Of a DNA stretch of 22,986 nucleotides, positions 7,697 through 16,066 are shown piece after piece (position 1 is the stretch's first letter; every line of letters starts with the position of its first letter). Under the pieces are notes generated by a model, which saw only the letters and a list, made by a program, of their open reading frames with translations, was not told where the DNA came from and did no database searches. The translations under genes were made by a program, and so were the position numbers. The stretch spans positions 1-22,986 of the forward strand of contig DAOTVW010000129.1 of assembly GCA_034436035.1 (NCBI GenBank), read 5' to 3'. Origin of the DNA: UBA4823 sp034436035. GTDB taxonomy: Bacteria; Chloroflexota; Anaerolineae; Anaerolineales; UBA4823.

Positions 7697-9058
7697 ATGT
7701 CCGTTGAAATCATTTCCCCGCAACCTAAACTCCTCCTTAATCATCCTTATCGCTCGATCATCCTTGATTCCTTAACCCATGCGCTTGACGCAGTAGCCGG
7801 TGACCAGGCAGTTGCACGCGCCATTCAACTGGAAGATGATAAACTGCTGATTCAAGGCGATATCTACCCACTCGATCCACAAGGAAAATTAGTGGTGCTA
7901 GCAGCGGGCAAAGCAGCTGTAGCGATGATGCAAGGGGCAATCCAAAAACTGGAACCGAGGATGGAACGCGGACTGGTCATCACTAAAAAGAAGACGACCA
8001 TAACTCTGCCCAAAACAGAAATCATTTATGGTGACCACCCCGTTCCAGGCCGGAATAGCATCCGGGCAGCTCATCAACTTGAAAAATTTATCCAGACATT
8101 AACCGCTCAAGACACACTGATATCCTTGATCTCCGGTGGTGCTTCTGCATTACTCACATATCCCCGTCCGCCCATCACTCTGCGGCAGCTCCAACAAACC
8201 ACCCGCCTGCTCTTACGCAGTGGTGCGACAATCCAAGAGGTCAATTGCATTCGAAAACATTTGGAAAAACTGAAAGGGGGCGGTTTAGCAGCAATCGCCC
8301 ATCCGGCTAGAACGATAAGCCTAATCCTTTCCGATGTGATTGATAACGACATTGCATCCATCGCTTCTGGAATGACCGCTCCTGATCCAACTACCTTCAG
8401 CGATGCCCTTCATATCATCCATCATTATCACTTAGAGAAGCAAATTCCTTCAGCAGTACTCGAACTCTTTCAAAAAGGAGAAGCAGGAATCGAGCCTGAG
8501 ACCAGAAAAGCCCATGATACGCTTTTTCAGAGGGTGAACAATTATCTGATTGGTTCCAATACCCAGGCATGCCAGGCTGCGCTGGAAAATTTTGCTCGCA
8601 ATGGTTTTTCCACATTGCATCTAACCTCCTATCTCCAAGGAGAGGCTAACCAGGTTGGGAAAATCTTTGCCGCCTTTGCCCGCCAACTTTCCGAAAGACC
8701 CTCTCCTTCCAAACCTGTTTGTTGGATTGCTGGTGGTGAAACGACGGTGACGGCACGCGGGAATGGTGTCGGAGGGCGTAATTTAGAAGTTGCACTAGGC
8801 GCAGTAAAAGACCTTGCTGGGGTGAAAAATTGTTTACTCATCACATTAGCCACAGATGGAGAAGATGGTTTGAGCCCTGCAGCGGGCGCAATAGTCGATG
8901 GAACCACCTGGCAGCGAGCTTTAACTCTCGGTTTGAATCCGGATCAAGCCCTGGCAAATAACGATACCTATCCTTTCTTTGAAGCCTTGGGCGATCTACT
9001 CTACACCTCCCAAACCAACACAAATGTCAATGATCTACTTCTAGTAATTGCTTATTGA
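7697..9058 (+). CDS. Glycerate 2-kinase (GckA/MOFRL family)
   Basis: This 453-residue enzyme phosphorylates D-glycerate to 2-phosphoglycerate, feeding lower glycolysis from serine, glyoxylate or sugar-acid breakdown. The N-terminal domain has AAGKAAVAMMQGA, GDHPVPGRNS and LISGGASALL, with IRKHLEKLKGGGLA and LSDVIDNDIASIASG further on. The C-terminal MOFRL domain has WIAGGETTVTARGNGVGGRN and LATDGEDGLSPAAGAIVDG, ending TNTNVNDLLLVI. The ATG at 7697 (MSVEII) is chosen, five bases after the SRAP stop; a GTG in the same frame at 7667 would overlap that gene. The radical SAM gene starts three bases after its stop. No other glycerate-pathway gene is present in the window. Confidence 0.93.
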   Translation: MSVEIISPQPKLLLNHPYRSIILDSLTHALDAVAGDQAVARAIQLEDDKLLIQGDIYPLDPQGKLVVLAAGKAAVAMMQGAIQKLEPRMERGLVITKKKTTITLPKTEIIYGDHPVPGRNSIRAAHQLEKFIQTLTAQDTLISLISGGASALLTYPRPPITLRQLQQTTRLLLRSGATIQEVNCIRKHLEKLKGGGLAAIAHPARTISLILSDVIDNDIASIASGMTAPDPTTFSDALHIIHHYHLEKQIPSAVLELFQKGEAGIEPETRKAHDTLFQRVNNYLIGSNTQACQAALENFARNGFSTLHLTSYLQGEANQVGKIFAAFARQLSERPSPSKPVCWIAGGETTVTARGNGVGGRNLEVALGAVKDLAGVKNCLLITLATDGEDGLSPAAGAIVDGTTWQRALTLGLNPDQALANNDTYPFFEALGDLLYTSQTNTNVNDLLLVIAY

Positions 9059-9061
9059 TTT

Positions 9062-9964
9062 ATGAAACCAGCCTATCTGGATTTATTCGAACAAAATAGA
9101 TTAACCCGGCGCGCCGAAGAGGCTTTTGAACACCTCAAGAGTTGTGACCTATGCGGGTGGAAGTGCAAAGTGGACCGCACAGCCAAGAAATTAGGTGTTT
9201 GCAAAACCGCCACTGCTGCGGTTGTCCACAGTTATGCACCGCATTTTGGTGAGGAAAAACCATTGCGTGGCTGGGGTGGCTCAGGCACAATCTTCTTCAG
9301 CAGCTGTAATATGCGTTGTGTCTTTTGCCAAAATTATGAAATCAGCCAGTTACGACAAGGCAGAGAAGTCACTGCCGCAGAACTCGCTGCGATGATGATA
9401 GGCTTGCAGCAGCGCGGCTGTCACAATATCAACCTTGTCTCACCCAGCCATGTGATTCCATCCATTATTGCTGCCATTAATATCGCTGCAGAAAAGGGAT
9501 TGAACATTCCCCTTGTTTACAACAGCGGAGGTTACGATTCGATCGAAGGTCTATCTCTGTTAGATGGGATCATAGACATCTACATGCCTGATATGAAATA
9601 TGCGAGTGCAAACCTCGCCCGAAAATATTCCAAAATCCCCAATTACCCCACCATCAATCAATGTGCGGTCAAAGAAATGTACCGCCAAGTGGGCGATTTG
9701 GTGTTGGATGAAAACGGGATTGCCCAAAAAGGTTTACTAATCCGTCATCTCGTTTTACCGAATAATCTGGCTGGCAGTGAGCAAATCTTGCGTTTTATCG
9801 CCGAGCAAATATCCCCTAATACCTATCTCAATATTATGGATCAGTATTATCCAGCATTTCAAGCGCGTCAATATCCCGAACTCAACCGACCTATCAAAGC
9901 AAGTGAATACCAAAAAGTGCTTGACATGGCTCGCTCTTTTGGGTTAATTCGACTCGATAACTGA
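9062..9964 (+). CDS. Radical SAM protein, PflX-like (COG1313 type)
   Basis: This is a 300-residue radical SAM enzyme related to pyruvate formate-lyase activating enzymes. The cluster-binding motif is CNMRCVFC (C82, C86, C89), preceded by four other cysteines in the N-terminal part (C28, C31, C35, C47), a pattern typical of the PflX/COG1313 group and probably a second metal site. Other conserved stretches are GWGGSGTIFFSSC, VSPSHVIPSI, YNSGGYDS and IDIYMPDMKY. Enzymes of this group are largely uncharacterised and probably install a glycyl radical or modify a protein or peptide. No glycyl-radical enzyme gene is in the window. It is the last gene of the plus-strand cluster. Classification is firm; function is unknown. 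Confidence 0.9.
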   Translation: MKPAYLDLFEQNRLTRRAEEAFEHLKSCDLCGWKCKVDRTAKKLGVCKTATAAVVHSYAPHFGEEKPLRGWGGSGTIFFSSCNMRCVFCQNYEISQLRQGREVTAAELAAMMIGLQQRGCHNINLVSPSHVIPSIIAAINIAAEKGLNIPLVYNSGGYDSIEGLSLLDGIIDIYMPDMKYASANLARKYSKIPNYPTINQCAVKEMYRQVGDLVLDENGIAQKGLLIRHLVLPNNLAGSEQILRFIAEQISPNTYLNIMDQYYPAFQARQYPELNRPIKASEYQKVLDMARSFGLIRLDN

Positions 9965-10014
9965 CTCTACCTGGTGCCAATTCGCTGAACAACAACAAAC
10001 CCTCCTCATAACAC

Positions 10015-10042
10015 TTGACATGCATTTAACTGATGGTAAACT
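10015..10042 (+). promoter_or_regulatory. Predicted promoter of proS
   Basis: A consensus -35 box TTGACA (10015-10020) is followed after 16 bases by TAAACT (10037-10042). It lies in the 246-bp gap between the radical SAM gene and proS and would give a leader of about 160 bases. No terminator hairpin was seen after the radical SAM gene, so some read-through is possible. Confidence 0.6.
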
Positions 10043-10107
10043 TACAATTAATGATTAACCGTATTGATGTTGTACCATCCCCGCTCCCGTGCAACCGATT
10101 GCGTTAA

Positions 10108-10186
10108 TGGCTTTCGGTATCTGTGAGTTTGCCGGGAAATCGCTCAAAGAAATACCGCCCTCTGGAACGAAAGCCACCAGAGGGCG
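10108..10186 (+). promoter_or_regulatory. Structured proS leader with terminator-like hairpin and loop-complementary segment
   Basis: A perfect 10-bp stem, CGCCCTCTGG (10156-10165) with CCAGAGGGCG (10177-10186), encloses an 11-base loop and is followed by AAGTTTTATC, which resembles a weak intrinsic terminator. Bases 10168-10176 of the loop (CGAAAGCCA) are exactly complementary over nine bases to TGGCTTTCG at 10108-10116 upstream, allowing a pseudoknot or a competing fold. The hairpin ends 15 bases before the GGAGGA ribosome-binding site. The arrangement suggests attenuation or translational control. It does not match the T-box consensus. The function is inferred only. Confidence 0.5.
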
Positions 10187-10210
10187 AAGTTTTATCTTGT
10201 GGAGGAATAT

Positions 10211-11983
10211 ATGAGACTTTCGCAATTATTCAATCTAACCTTGAGAGAAGCCCCCGCAGAAGCAGAAGTAGCCAGTCATCAACTGCTCGTCCGGGCAGGA
10301 TTTATCCGCCAATTGGCAGCTGGAATTTTTACGATCATGCCATTGGGTAGACGCACCCTCAATAAAATTGAAAATATTTTACGCGAGGAAATGAATGCAA
10401 TCGGTGGACAAGAAATGACCATGCCGGTTGTTCATCCAGCGGATATCTGGAAGGAAACCCAACGCTGGTATCAAATCGGCAGTGAAATGGGGCGCTTTAA
10501 AGACAAAAACAACCGCGATATGGTTTTAGCGATGACCCATGAAGAGGTGGTAGCAGATTTAGTACGGAAAGATATTCGCTCCTACCGCCAATTACCGCGC
10601 TTGATTTATCATATCCAAACCAAATGGCGTGATGATCCACGCCCACGCGCAGGACTTATCCGCGTGCGTGAATTCACGATGAAGGACAGCTATAGCCTTG
10701 ATGCGGATTGGGAAGGTCTCGATCACCAATACCGCAATCACTATCAGGCTTACTTTAACATTTTCCATCGTTGTGATTTACCAGTCATCGCAGTGAAATC
10801 CGATGTTGGGATGATGGGTGGCAAAATGGCACATGAATACATGTATCTAACCCCGATTGGTGAAGATACATTAATCTTGTGTGATCATTGTGGTTATTCT
10901 GCGAATCGCCAAATCGCATTTTTCAAGAAAACTCCTCCGCCCGCTGAAGCTGAACTGCCGGTCGAAAAAGTTGCCACGCCAAATGCGAAAACCATTGAGG
11001 AATTAGCCAATTTCCTTAATATACCCAAATCGAAGACAGCAAAAGCGGTCTTTATGGTGGCAACCATCCCAACCGAAAACGAAGAAAAAGATGTATTTAT
11101 CTTTTCAGTTGTGCGGGGTGATATGGAATTGAATGAAACGAAATTGGCGAACACCCTAAAAGCAAAGGAATTACGCCCGGCAACGGAAGAGGAAATCATC
11201 GCAGTCGGGGCTGTTCCGGGCTATGCTTCGCCGGTTGGCTTGAAAAATACGCTGGTGGTTGTCGATGACCTCATCCCGCAATCACCGAATTTGGTTGCAG
11301 GTGCGAACGAAGAAGGGTATCACTTATTGAACACAAATTATGGACGCGATTACCAAGCAGACATCATCGCAGATATTACTGCTGCTCAAGATGGGGATGC
11401 ATGTATTCGCTGCGGACATCCGATCCGGACAGTACGTGGTGTTGAAGTCGGTAACATTTTCAAATTGGGCACCCGTTATAGTGATGCAATGGGATGTACT
11501 TTCCTGGATAAAGACGGCGTTGAAAAGCCGGTCATCATGGGATCGTATGGCATTGGCAGCGGTCGCCTTATGGCATGCATTGTAGAGGAACATCACGATG
11601 AAAATGGTATTATATGGCCTATAACCGTTGCGCCTTACCAGGTGCATCTCGTCTCACTCGGCACGCAGACAAACCCCCAAATTCAGCTGGCGGCGGATAA
11701 ACTTTATGACCAACTGGTCGCCAGCGGGTTTGAGGTGCTTTATGATGATCGTGAGGAAAGCCCGGGTGTCAAATTCATGGATGCTGATCTAATTGGTATC
11801 CCCATCCGTATTACCATCAGCGAACGAACCTTGCAGAAAGAGAGTGTTGAGTTTAAGCGCCGTGACCAAGCGGAAAAAAGATTGGTGCCTCTCAGCACAA
11901 TCCAGGAAGCCATTCAAACGGAAATCAGCAAATTAACCGCCGAAATTCAGGCTAAAGTTATTGAAGTACCTTTCGAGGGTTAA
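10211..11983 (+). CDS. proS: Prolyl-tRNA synthetase, bacterial type with editing domain
   Basis: This 590-residue class II synthetase charges tRNA-Pro with proline in the cytoplasm. Motif regions are visible: AGFIRQLAAGIFTIMPLG near the N-terminus, MTHEEVV, the motif 2 part RPRAGLIRVREFTMKDSYSL, and motif 3 GSYGIGSGRLMACIVEEH. Between residues about 224 and 400 lies the INS domain, which hydrolyses mischarged Ala-tRNA-Pro, confirming the bacterial form. The C-terminal anticodon-binding domain begins at about WPITVAPYQVHLVSLG. Two CxxC pairs (C224/C227 and C398/C401) flank the editing domain and could bind zinc; they are absent from the E. coli enzyme as I recall it. ATG 10211 is chosen for GGAGGA four bases upstream. 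A structured leader precedes it and a bidirectional terminator follows. Confidence 0.97.
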   Translation: MRLSQLFNLTLREAPAEAEVASHQLLVRAGFIRQLAAGIFTIMPLGRRTLNKIENILREEMNAIGGQEMTMPVVHPADIWKETQRWYQIGSEMGRFKDKNNRDMVLAMTHEEVVADLVRKDIRSYRQLPRLIYHIQTKWRDDPRPRAGLIRVREFTMKDSYSLDADWEGLDHQYRNHYQAYFNIFHRCDLPVIAVKSDVGMMGGKMAHEYMYLTPIGEDTLILCDHCGYSANRQIAFFKKTPPPAEAELPVEKVATPNAKTIEELANFLNIPKSKTAKAVFMVATIPTENEEKDVFIFSVVRGDMELNETKLANTLKAKELRPATEEEIIAVGAVPGYASPVGLKNTLVVVDDLIPQSPNLVAGANEEGYHLLNTNYGRDYQADIIADITAAQDGDACIRCGHPIRTVRGVEVGNIFKLGTRYSDAMGCTFLDKDGVEKPVIMGSYGIGSGRLMACIVEEHHDENGIIWPITVAPYQVHLVSLGTQTNPQIQLAADKLYDQLVASGFEVLYDDREESPGVKFMDADLIGIPIRITISERTLQKESVEFKRRDQAEKRLVPLSTIQEAIQTEISKLTAEIQAKVIEVPFEG

Positions 11984-12003
11984 TTTAAATTCCATCATAA
12001 AAC

Positions 12004-12033
12004 AAGTAGAGCGACAGGCCAGTCGCTCTACTT
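12004..12033. terminator. Bidirectional intrinsic terminator between proS and the beta-oxidation operon
   Basis: A perfect 12-bp stem AAGTAGAGCGAC / GTCGCTCTACTT with a six-base AGGCCA loop lies between the convergent genes proS (plus) and the SCP2 gene (minus). ATTTAAT follows it on the plus strand, and on the minus strand the arm is followed by GTTTTATGAT. Stem strength and position make termination in both directions likely. Confidence 0.85.
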
Positions 12034-12048
12034 ATTTAATCCTAAAGG

Positions 12049-12378
12049 TTAACCCATTTTGAAAAAGGTCGTCAACTTCATAGCAAGGTTCAAATCGCCT
12101 GCTAATTTTAATCTTCCTTGCATGAAATACTGCATTCCATTTGCCTTACCGGTTAAAACATCCTTGAAATCCTGTGCTTCAGCGGTCAAGGTCATGGTGG
12201 GCTTTTCGGCAACCCCTTTAGCAACGCTACAAGTACCATCTTTGATCGTAACAATGTAATCCCCTCCTTCGGCACCGGTTAAGTGATATTGGATCACTGC
12301 ATTGACCCCTTGTGCCTTTTCGGGCATAAAAGCCTTGGGGTGATTATTCACCAATTCTTCAACGGTATATTCTGCCAT
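12049..12378 (-). CDS. SCP2 sterol-carrier domain protein
   Basis: This single-domain SCP2 protein has 109 residues, the usual size of stand-alone bacterial members. The fold is supported by ITGAEGG-type and hydrophobic pocket patterns: VIQYHLTG, YIVTIKDGTCSVAKG and PTMTLTAEAQDFKDVLTGK, ending in the amphipathic GRLKLAGDLNLAMKL. SCP2 proteins bind fatty acyl chains or acyl-CoA in a hydrophobic tunnel, so here it probably carries or presents acyl-CoA in the cytoplasm. AAGGAG lies eight bases upstream of its ATG. It is the last gene of the beta-oxidation operon, 14 bases after the thiolase stop, and ends at the shared terminator. Confidence 0.93.
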   Translation of the reverse strand: MAEYTVEELVNNHPKAFMPEKAQGVNAVIQYHLTGAEGGDYIVTIKDGTCSVAKGVAEKPTMTLTAEAQDFKDVLTGKANGMQYFMQGRLKLAGDLNLAMKLTTFFKMG

Positions 12379-12392
12379 ATTTCACACTCCTT

Positions 12393-13595
12393 CTAATTTG
12401 GTATATTTTCAAAGATTCCCGCCGCGCCCATTCCGCCTCCGATGCACATGCTAACCATGCCAAACTGAACGTCACGGCGTTTCATCTCATAGATTAATTG
12501 CGTGGTTAGCTTTGCACCAGTACACCCTAATGGATGTCCCAATGCAATCGCCCCACCATTGACATTGACAATATCAGTATTAAGGCCTAACTCCCGAATG
12601 ACGGTCAAAGCTTGCGAAGCAAAGGCTTCATTCAACTCAATCAATTCAATCTCTTTGAGAGAAAGACCACTTAATTTTAACACCTTTGGAATAGCAACGA
12701 TTGGCCCAATACCCATGATCTCGGGAGGTACCCCACCGACCGCAAAGGAGATAAATTTTACCATTGGCTTCAACCCAAGCGCCTCCGCTTTTGCCTGAGA
12801 CATGATCACAACCGCTGCAGCACCATCTGACATTTGCGAAGAGTTCCCTGCTGTTACACTGCCTCCCTCCTTGAAGGCAGGTTTTAACTTCGCCAATGCT
12901 TCGAGGGTAGTATCTTTACGGGGACCTTCATCGACCTTAAAAGTAAATTGATGTTTTTTGGTCATTGTGCCAGAGGCAGGTTCCACAATATTCACTTCAA
13001 ACGGGACAATTTGGGAATCAAAGTAGCCATTTTCGATGGCTGCAATAGCTCGTTGATGGCTAATCAAGGAAAATTTATCCTGCTCTTCGCGTGTGATGCC
13101 ATATTTCGCAGCTACATTTTCAGCAGTAAGCCCCATGGAGGTGAAAGCCTCAGGATAATGTTCGACTAAATAAGGCATCGGCGAGAATTTAAATCCGGTC
13201 ATGGGTACCATGCTCATGGATTCGACTCCACCAGCGATGGCGATTTCCATTTGCCCAGCCATAATGGCAAATGCCGCATGGGCAATACTCTGTAAACCGG
13301 ATGAACAAAAACGATTGATGGTCTCCGCTGGCACTGAGGGTGGTAATCCGGCTCGTAAACCAACCAGACGGGCAATATTCATTCCCTGTTCGCCCTCTGG
13401 GAAAGCACAACCGAGGATGAGATCATCGACCATTTCTGGTTTTAATGCCGGTGCTCGGTGGAATAACTCCTGTACCACTGCTGCCGCCAAATCATCTGGG
13501 CGTGTAGTCGCAAGACTGCCTTTTTTCGCTTTACCAACGGCCGTCCGAGCAGCCGCAACAATCACTGGGGTTCGTAATTTATCTTTAACAGCCAT
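12393..13595 (-). CDS. fadA: Acetyl-CoA acyltransferase (3-ketoacyl-CoA thiolase)
   Basis: This 400-residue thiolase catalyses the last step of beta-oxidation, splitting 3-ketoacyl-CoA with CoA into acetyl-CoA and a shortened acyl-CoA. The acylated nucleophile is C97 in NRFCSSGLQ, the catalytic histidine H354 is in GGAIALGHPLGCTGAK, and the second cysteine C384 is in SMCIGGGMG. ELNEAFA is also present. The full set marks a degradative or biosynthetic thiolase rather than a ketoacyl synthase. The position directly after the FadN-like gene matches the fadN-fadA order of Bacillus and favours a role in fatty-acid breakdown. The start has GGAG a short distance upstream. The symbol is given by context; acetoacetyl-CoA thiolase is the alternative. 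Confidence 0.93.
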   Translation of the reverse strand: MAVKDKLRTPVIVAAARTAVGKAKKGSLATTRPDDLAAAVVQELFHRAPALKPEMVDDLILGCAFPEGEQGMNIARLVGLRAGLPPSVPAETINRFCSSGLQSIAHAAFAIMAGQMEIAIAGGVESMSMVPMTGFKFSPMPYLVEHYPEAFTSMGLTAENVAAKYGITREEQDKFSLISHQRAIAAIENGYFDSQIVPFEVNIVEPASGTMTKKHQFTFKVDEGPRKDTTLEALAKLKPAFKEGGSVTAGNSSQMSDGAAAVVIMSQAKAEALGLKPMVKFISFAVGGVPPEIMGIGPIVAIPKVLKLSGLSLKEIELIELNEAFASQALTVIRELGLNTDIVNVNGGAIALGHPLGCTGAKLTTQLIYEMKRRDVQFGMVSMCIGGGMGAAGIFENIPN

Positions 13596-13622
13596 AATTA
13601 TTCTCCTTTTCTCGCTCCAACC

Positions 13623-16046
13623 CTAGTTCCTTAATGGTTTTCCGGTCTGCAACATGTGCCATAACCGCTGTTGTGTCTTTTCTTCGCCACACAAAGACAG
13701 GAAAACTTCTCTTTCTAAATCCAGGAAATACTGCTCATCCATCCACGCAGGCTTGCTAAGCTCTCCTCCGCACATGACATAGGCAGCTTTTTCGCCAATC
13801 AGCTTTTCGTGGTCGGTGATATAACCACCTTGATTCATCATATAAACACCCAAGCGCATTGCCGCCAAAGCATCCCGCCCGGCTGCAAATACTTTTTCAG
13901 GGATGAGCGGTCGGAATCCATCTGCTGCCATGTGTAATACCTCGCGCTTCGCCTCAGCCAGGAGGTGACTGCGGTTCATGACGATCCGATCTGCTGGAGA
14001 AAGAAAACCGAAACGCCGCGCTTCCTCGGCGCTGGTGGCTACTTTTGCCATCCCGATCGTCTCGAAAATCCGTTGTAAGAATGGCAAAGGCTCTGCATTT
14101 TGGGTATACATGGCTGGATTCAAGATGCGCCGTACCAGCTCCTTTGTTCCACCACCCGCGGGTATTACACCTACCCCTACTTCAACCAAACCCGCATAGA
14201 GCTCAGCATGAGCAACCACCCTGTTTCCATGCATCAAGACCTCAGCGCCGCCACCAATTGCCAATCCAGCTGGTGCGATAACCACCGGTTTGCTGAAATA
14301 GCGCATCCTCATATTGATACCTTGCATTTTTCTTACCGCAGCATCCAAGGTATCCCACATCCCGCTTTGAGCAGCCATGACAATCATGAAGATATTTGCT
14401 CCAGCCGAGAACTGCTCCGCATCGTTGCCGACGACTAGCCCTTCATAATCTTTTTCCACGATATCCATTGCATCTGTGAGCATATTAAAAATATCGTCAT
14501 CTAAAGCATTTACCTTCGTGTGGAACTCTACACAAAGCACGCCATCTCCCAAATCGATCAATGATGCCCCGGGATTAACCTTAATGGTTTTTCCTGCCGA
14601 TTTCAATTCCTGCAACACGATATAAGATGGATGGGAGAATATTCGCTCATATTCTTTGCGTCCTGGGTGATACACCCCAACCTTTGCACCATTTTCCACC
14701 TGATAAAATGTGGGAAAACCGGAAGCAAGCATCTCTTCGACCCATTGAGCGGGTGGAAATCCGGCTTCTTTCATCGCTGTCACTGTTTCTGCAACGCCTA
14801 ACATATCCCAAATCTCAAATGGGCCAGCTTCTCTTCCAAAACCCCAACGCATTGCGTCATCAATTGGTTTAGGGGTATCCGCGATTTCCGGAATGCGCTC
14901 AGACGCATAAGCCAAACTCTGGTACGTGATCGCCCGCACCAATTGCCCCGCACGATCCTCAGCTGCAATTAATGCTTTTAATCGTTTCCCTAAATTTTCT
15001 TCGTCTTTTACTTTGCCTATCGATTCAAAACGAACTTTTTGCGGGGGTTCGTATTCGAGCGTTTTGAGATTTAGCGCCCAGAATTCTTTCGTGCCATCGG
15101 GTTGTCGAACTTCTTTATAAAAGCCTTGCCGCGTTTTGTTTCCAAGTCGTCCGAAGCCTACCAGGGCATGGATCAAATTATTTACTTTCTCTGAATTTAA
15201 ATATTTTTGGGCATGTTCATCATGGGGTATTGCAGGGGCAAGATTACGTCCAACATGATCCCAAACATCAATCCCAACCAAATCCATCAAGCGAAAAGTC
15301 GCCGTTTTAGGATTGCCAATCGCAGGTCCAGTTATCGCATCTACTTCTTCCACCGTGTAGTCATGCTCGAGTATATAATCTAACGCAAAAGCTGCTGAAC
15401 CGAAAGCAAGACGGTTAGCAATAAAATTCGGGGTATCCTTACAAATCACAACACCTTTCCCAAGATTGAATTCACCAAAATGGCGGATAAATTGGACCAC
15501 TTCTGGTAACGTATCTTTGGTTGGAATTTCTTCTAGCAGCTTAAGATAACGCGGCGGATTGAAAAAATGGGTGCCTAAAAAGTGCTGCCGAAATCCTTCG
15601 CTTCGTCCTTCGGCAATGGAACCGATTGGAATTCCCGAAGTATTGGTGCTGACAATCGAATGAGGCGCACGCACAGCATCAATTTTTTCCATCAGCTGGC
15701 GTTTAATCGCCAGGTTCTCAACCACCACCTCGATGATCCAATCTGCCTGTCCAACCCATTGAAAATCATCCTCGAGATTGCCAAGCCGCACTAAATTCGC
15801 ATGTTCTTCAGTAAAGAAACTGGCTGGACGTGACTTGCGAACTCTTTCAAAACCTTCACGGACAATTCGATTACGTACTTGTGCATCCGTTAAAGTTAAC
15901 CCCTGTTTCTCTTCTTCAGGTGTTAATTTATCTGGAACAATATCCAACAGGCTAACCGGTATTCCGGCATTCGCCAGATGAGCAGCAATCGCTGCTCCCA
16001 TTGTGCCGGCGCCAATTACACACGCTTGCTTAATATGGTACTTCAT
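13623..16046 (-). CDS. fadN: FadN-like 3-hydroxyacyl-CoA dehydrogenase / enoyl-CoA hydratase
   Basis: This 807-residue bifunctional enzyme carries out the two middle steps of beta-oxidation. The N-terminal dehydrogenase part has the NAD-binding VIGAGTMG (G12, G14, G17), the catalytic pair H160 in GTHFFNPP and E172, and DTPNFIANR (about 204-212). The C-terminal crotonase part has an oxyanion-loop region DAEQFSAGAN and keeps both catalytic glutamates, E602 in GGGAEV and E622 in GLVEVGVG before PAGGGT. The domain order (dehydrogenase first) is that of B. subtilis FadN and the reverse of E. coli FadB. The ATG has GGAGG four bases upstream. It lies between the dehydrogenase genes and the thiolase gene, so the operon carries a full cycle. 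Confidence 0.95.
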   Translation of the reverse strand: MKYHIKQACVIGAGTMGAAIAAHLANAGIPVSLLDIVPDKLTPEEEKQGLTLTDAQVRNRIVREGFERVRKSRPASFFTEEHANLVRLGNLEDDFQWVGQADWIIEVVVENLAIKRQLMEKIDAVRAPHSIVSTNTSGIPIGSIAEGRSEGFRQHFLGTHFFNPPRYLKLLEEIPTKDTLPEVVQFIRHFGEFNLGKGVVICKDTPNFIANRLAFGSAAFALDYILEHDYTVEEVDAITGPAIGNPKTATFRLMDLVGIDVWDHVGRNLAPAIPHDEHAQKYLNSEKVNNLIHALVGFGRLGNKTRQGFYKEVRQPDGTKEFWALNLKTLEYEPPQKVRFESIGKVKDEENLGKRLKALIAAEDRAGQLVRAITYQSLAYASERIPEIADTPKPIDDAMRWGFGREAGPFEIWDMLGVAETVTAMKEAGFPPAQWVEEMLASGFPTFYQVENGAKVGVYHPGRKEYERIFSHPSYIVLQELKSAGKTIKVNPGASLIDLGDGVLCVEFHTKVNALDDDIFNMLTDAMDIVEKDYEGLVVGNDAEQFSAGANIFMIVMAAQSGMWDTLDAAVRKMQGINMRMRYFSKPVVIAPAGLAIGGGAEVLMHGNRVVAHAELYAGLVEVGVGVIPAGGGTKELVRRILNPAMYTQNAEPLPFLQRIFETIGMAKVATSAEEARRFGFLSPADRIVMNRSHLLAEAKREVLHMAADGFRPLIPEKVFAAGRDALAAMRLGVYMMNQGGYITDHEKLIGEKAAYVMCGGELSKPAWMDEQYFLDLEREVFLSLCGEEKTQQRLWHMLQTGKPLRN

Positions 16047-16066
16047 CTCGCCTCCATTTCCTCCGC

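Noticed and set aside
10108..10198. T-box riboswitch upstream of proS
   Set aside because: The conserved T-box sequence (UGGNACCGCG type) and a recognisable specifier loop are missing. The hairpin loop contains UGGAACG only by partial resemblance.
13623..16046. FadB-type trifunctional subunit
   Set aside because: The domain order is dehydrogenase then hydratase, which matches FadN; FadB has the hydratase first.
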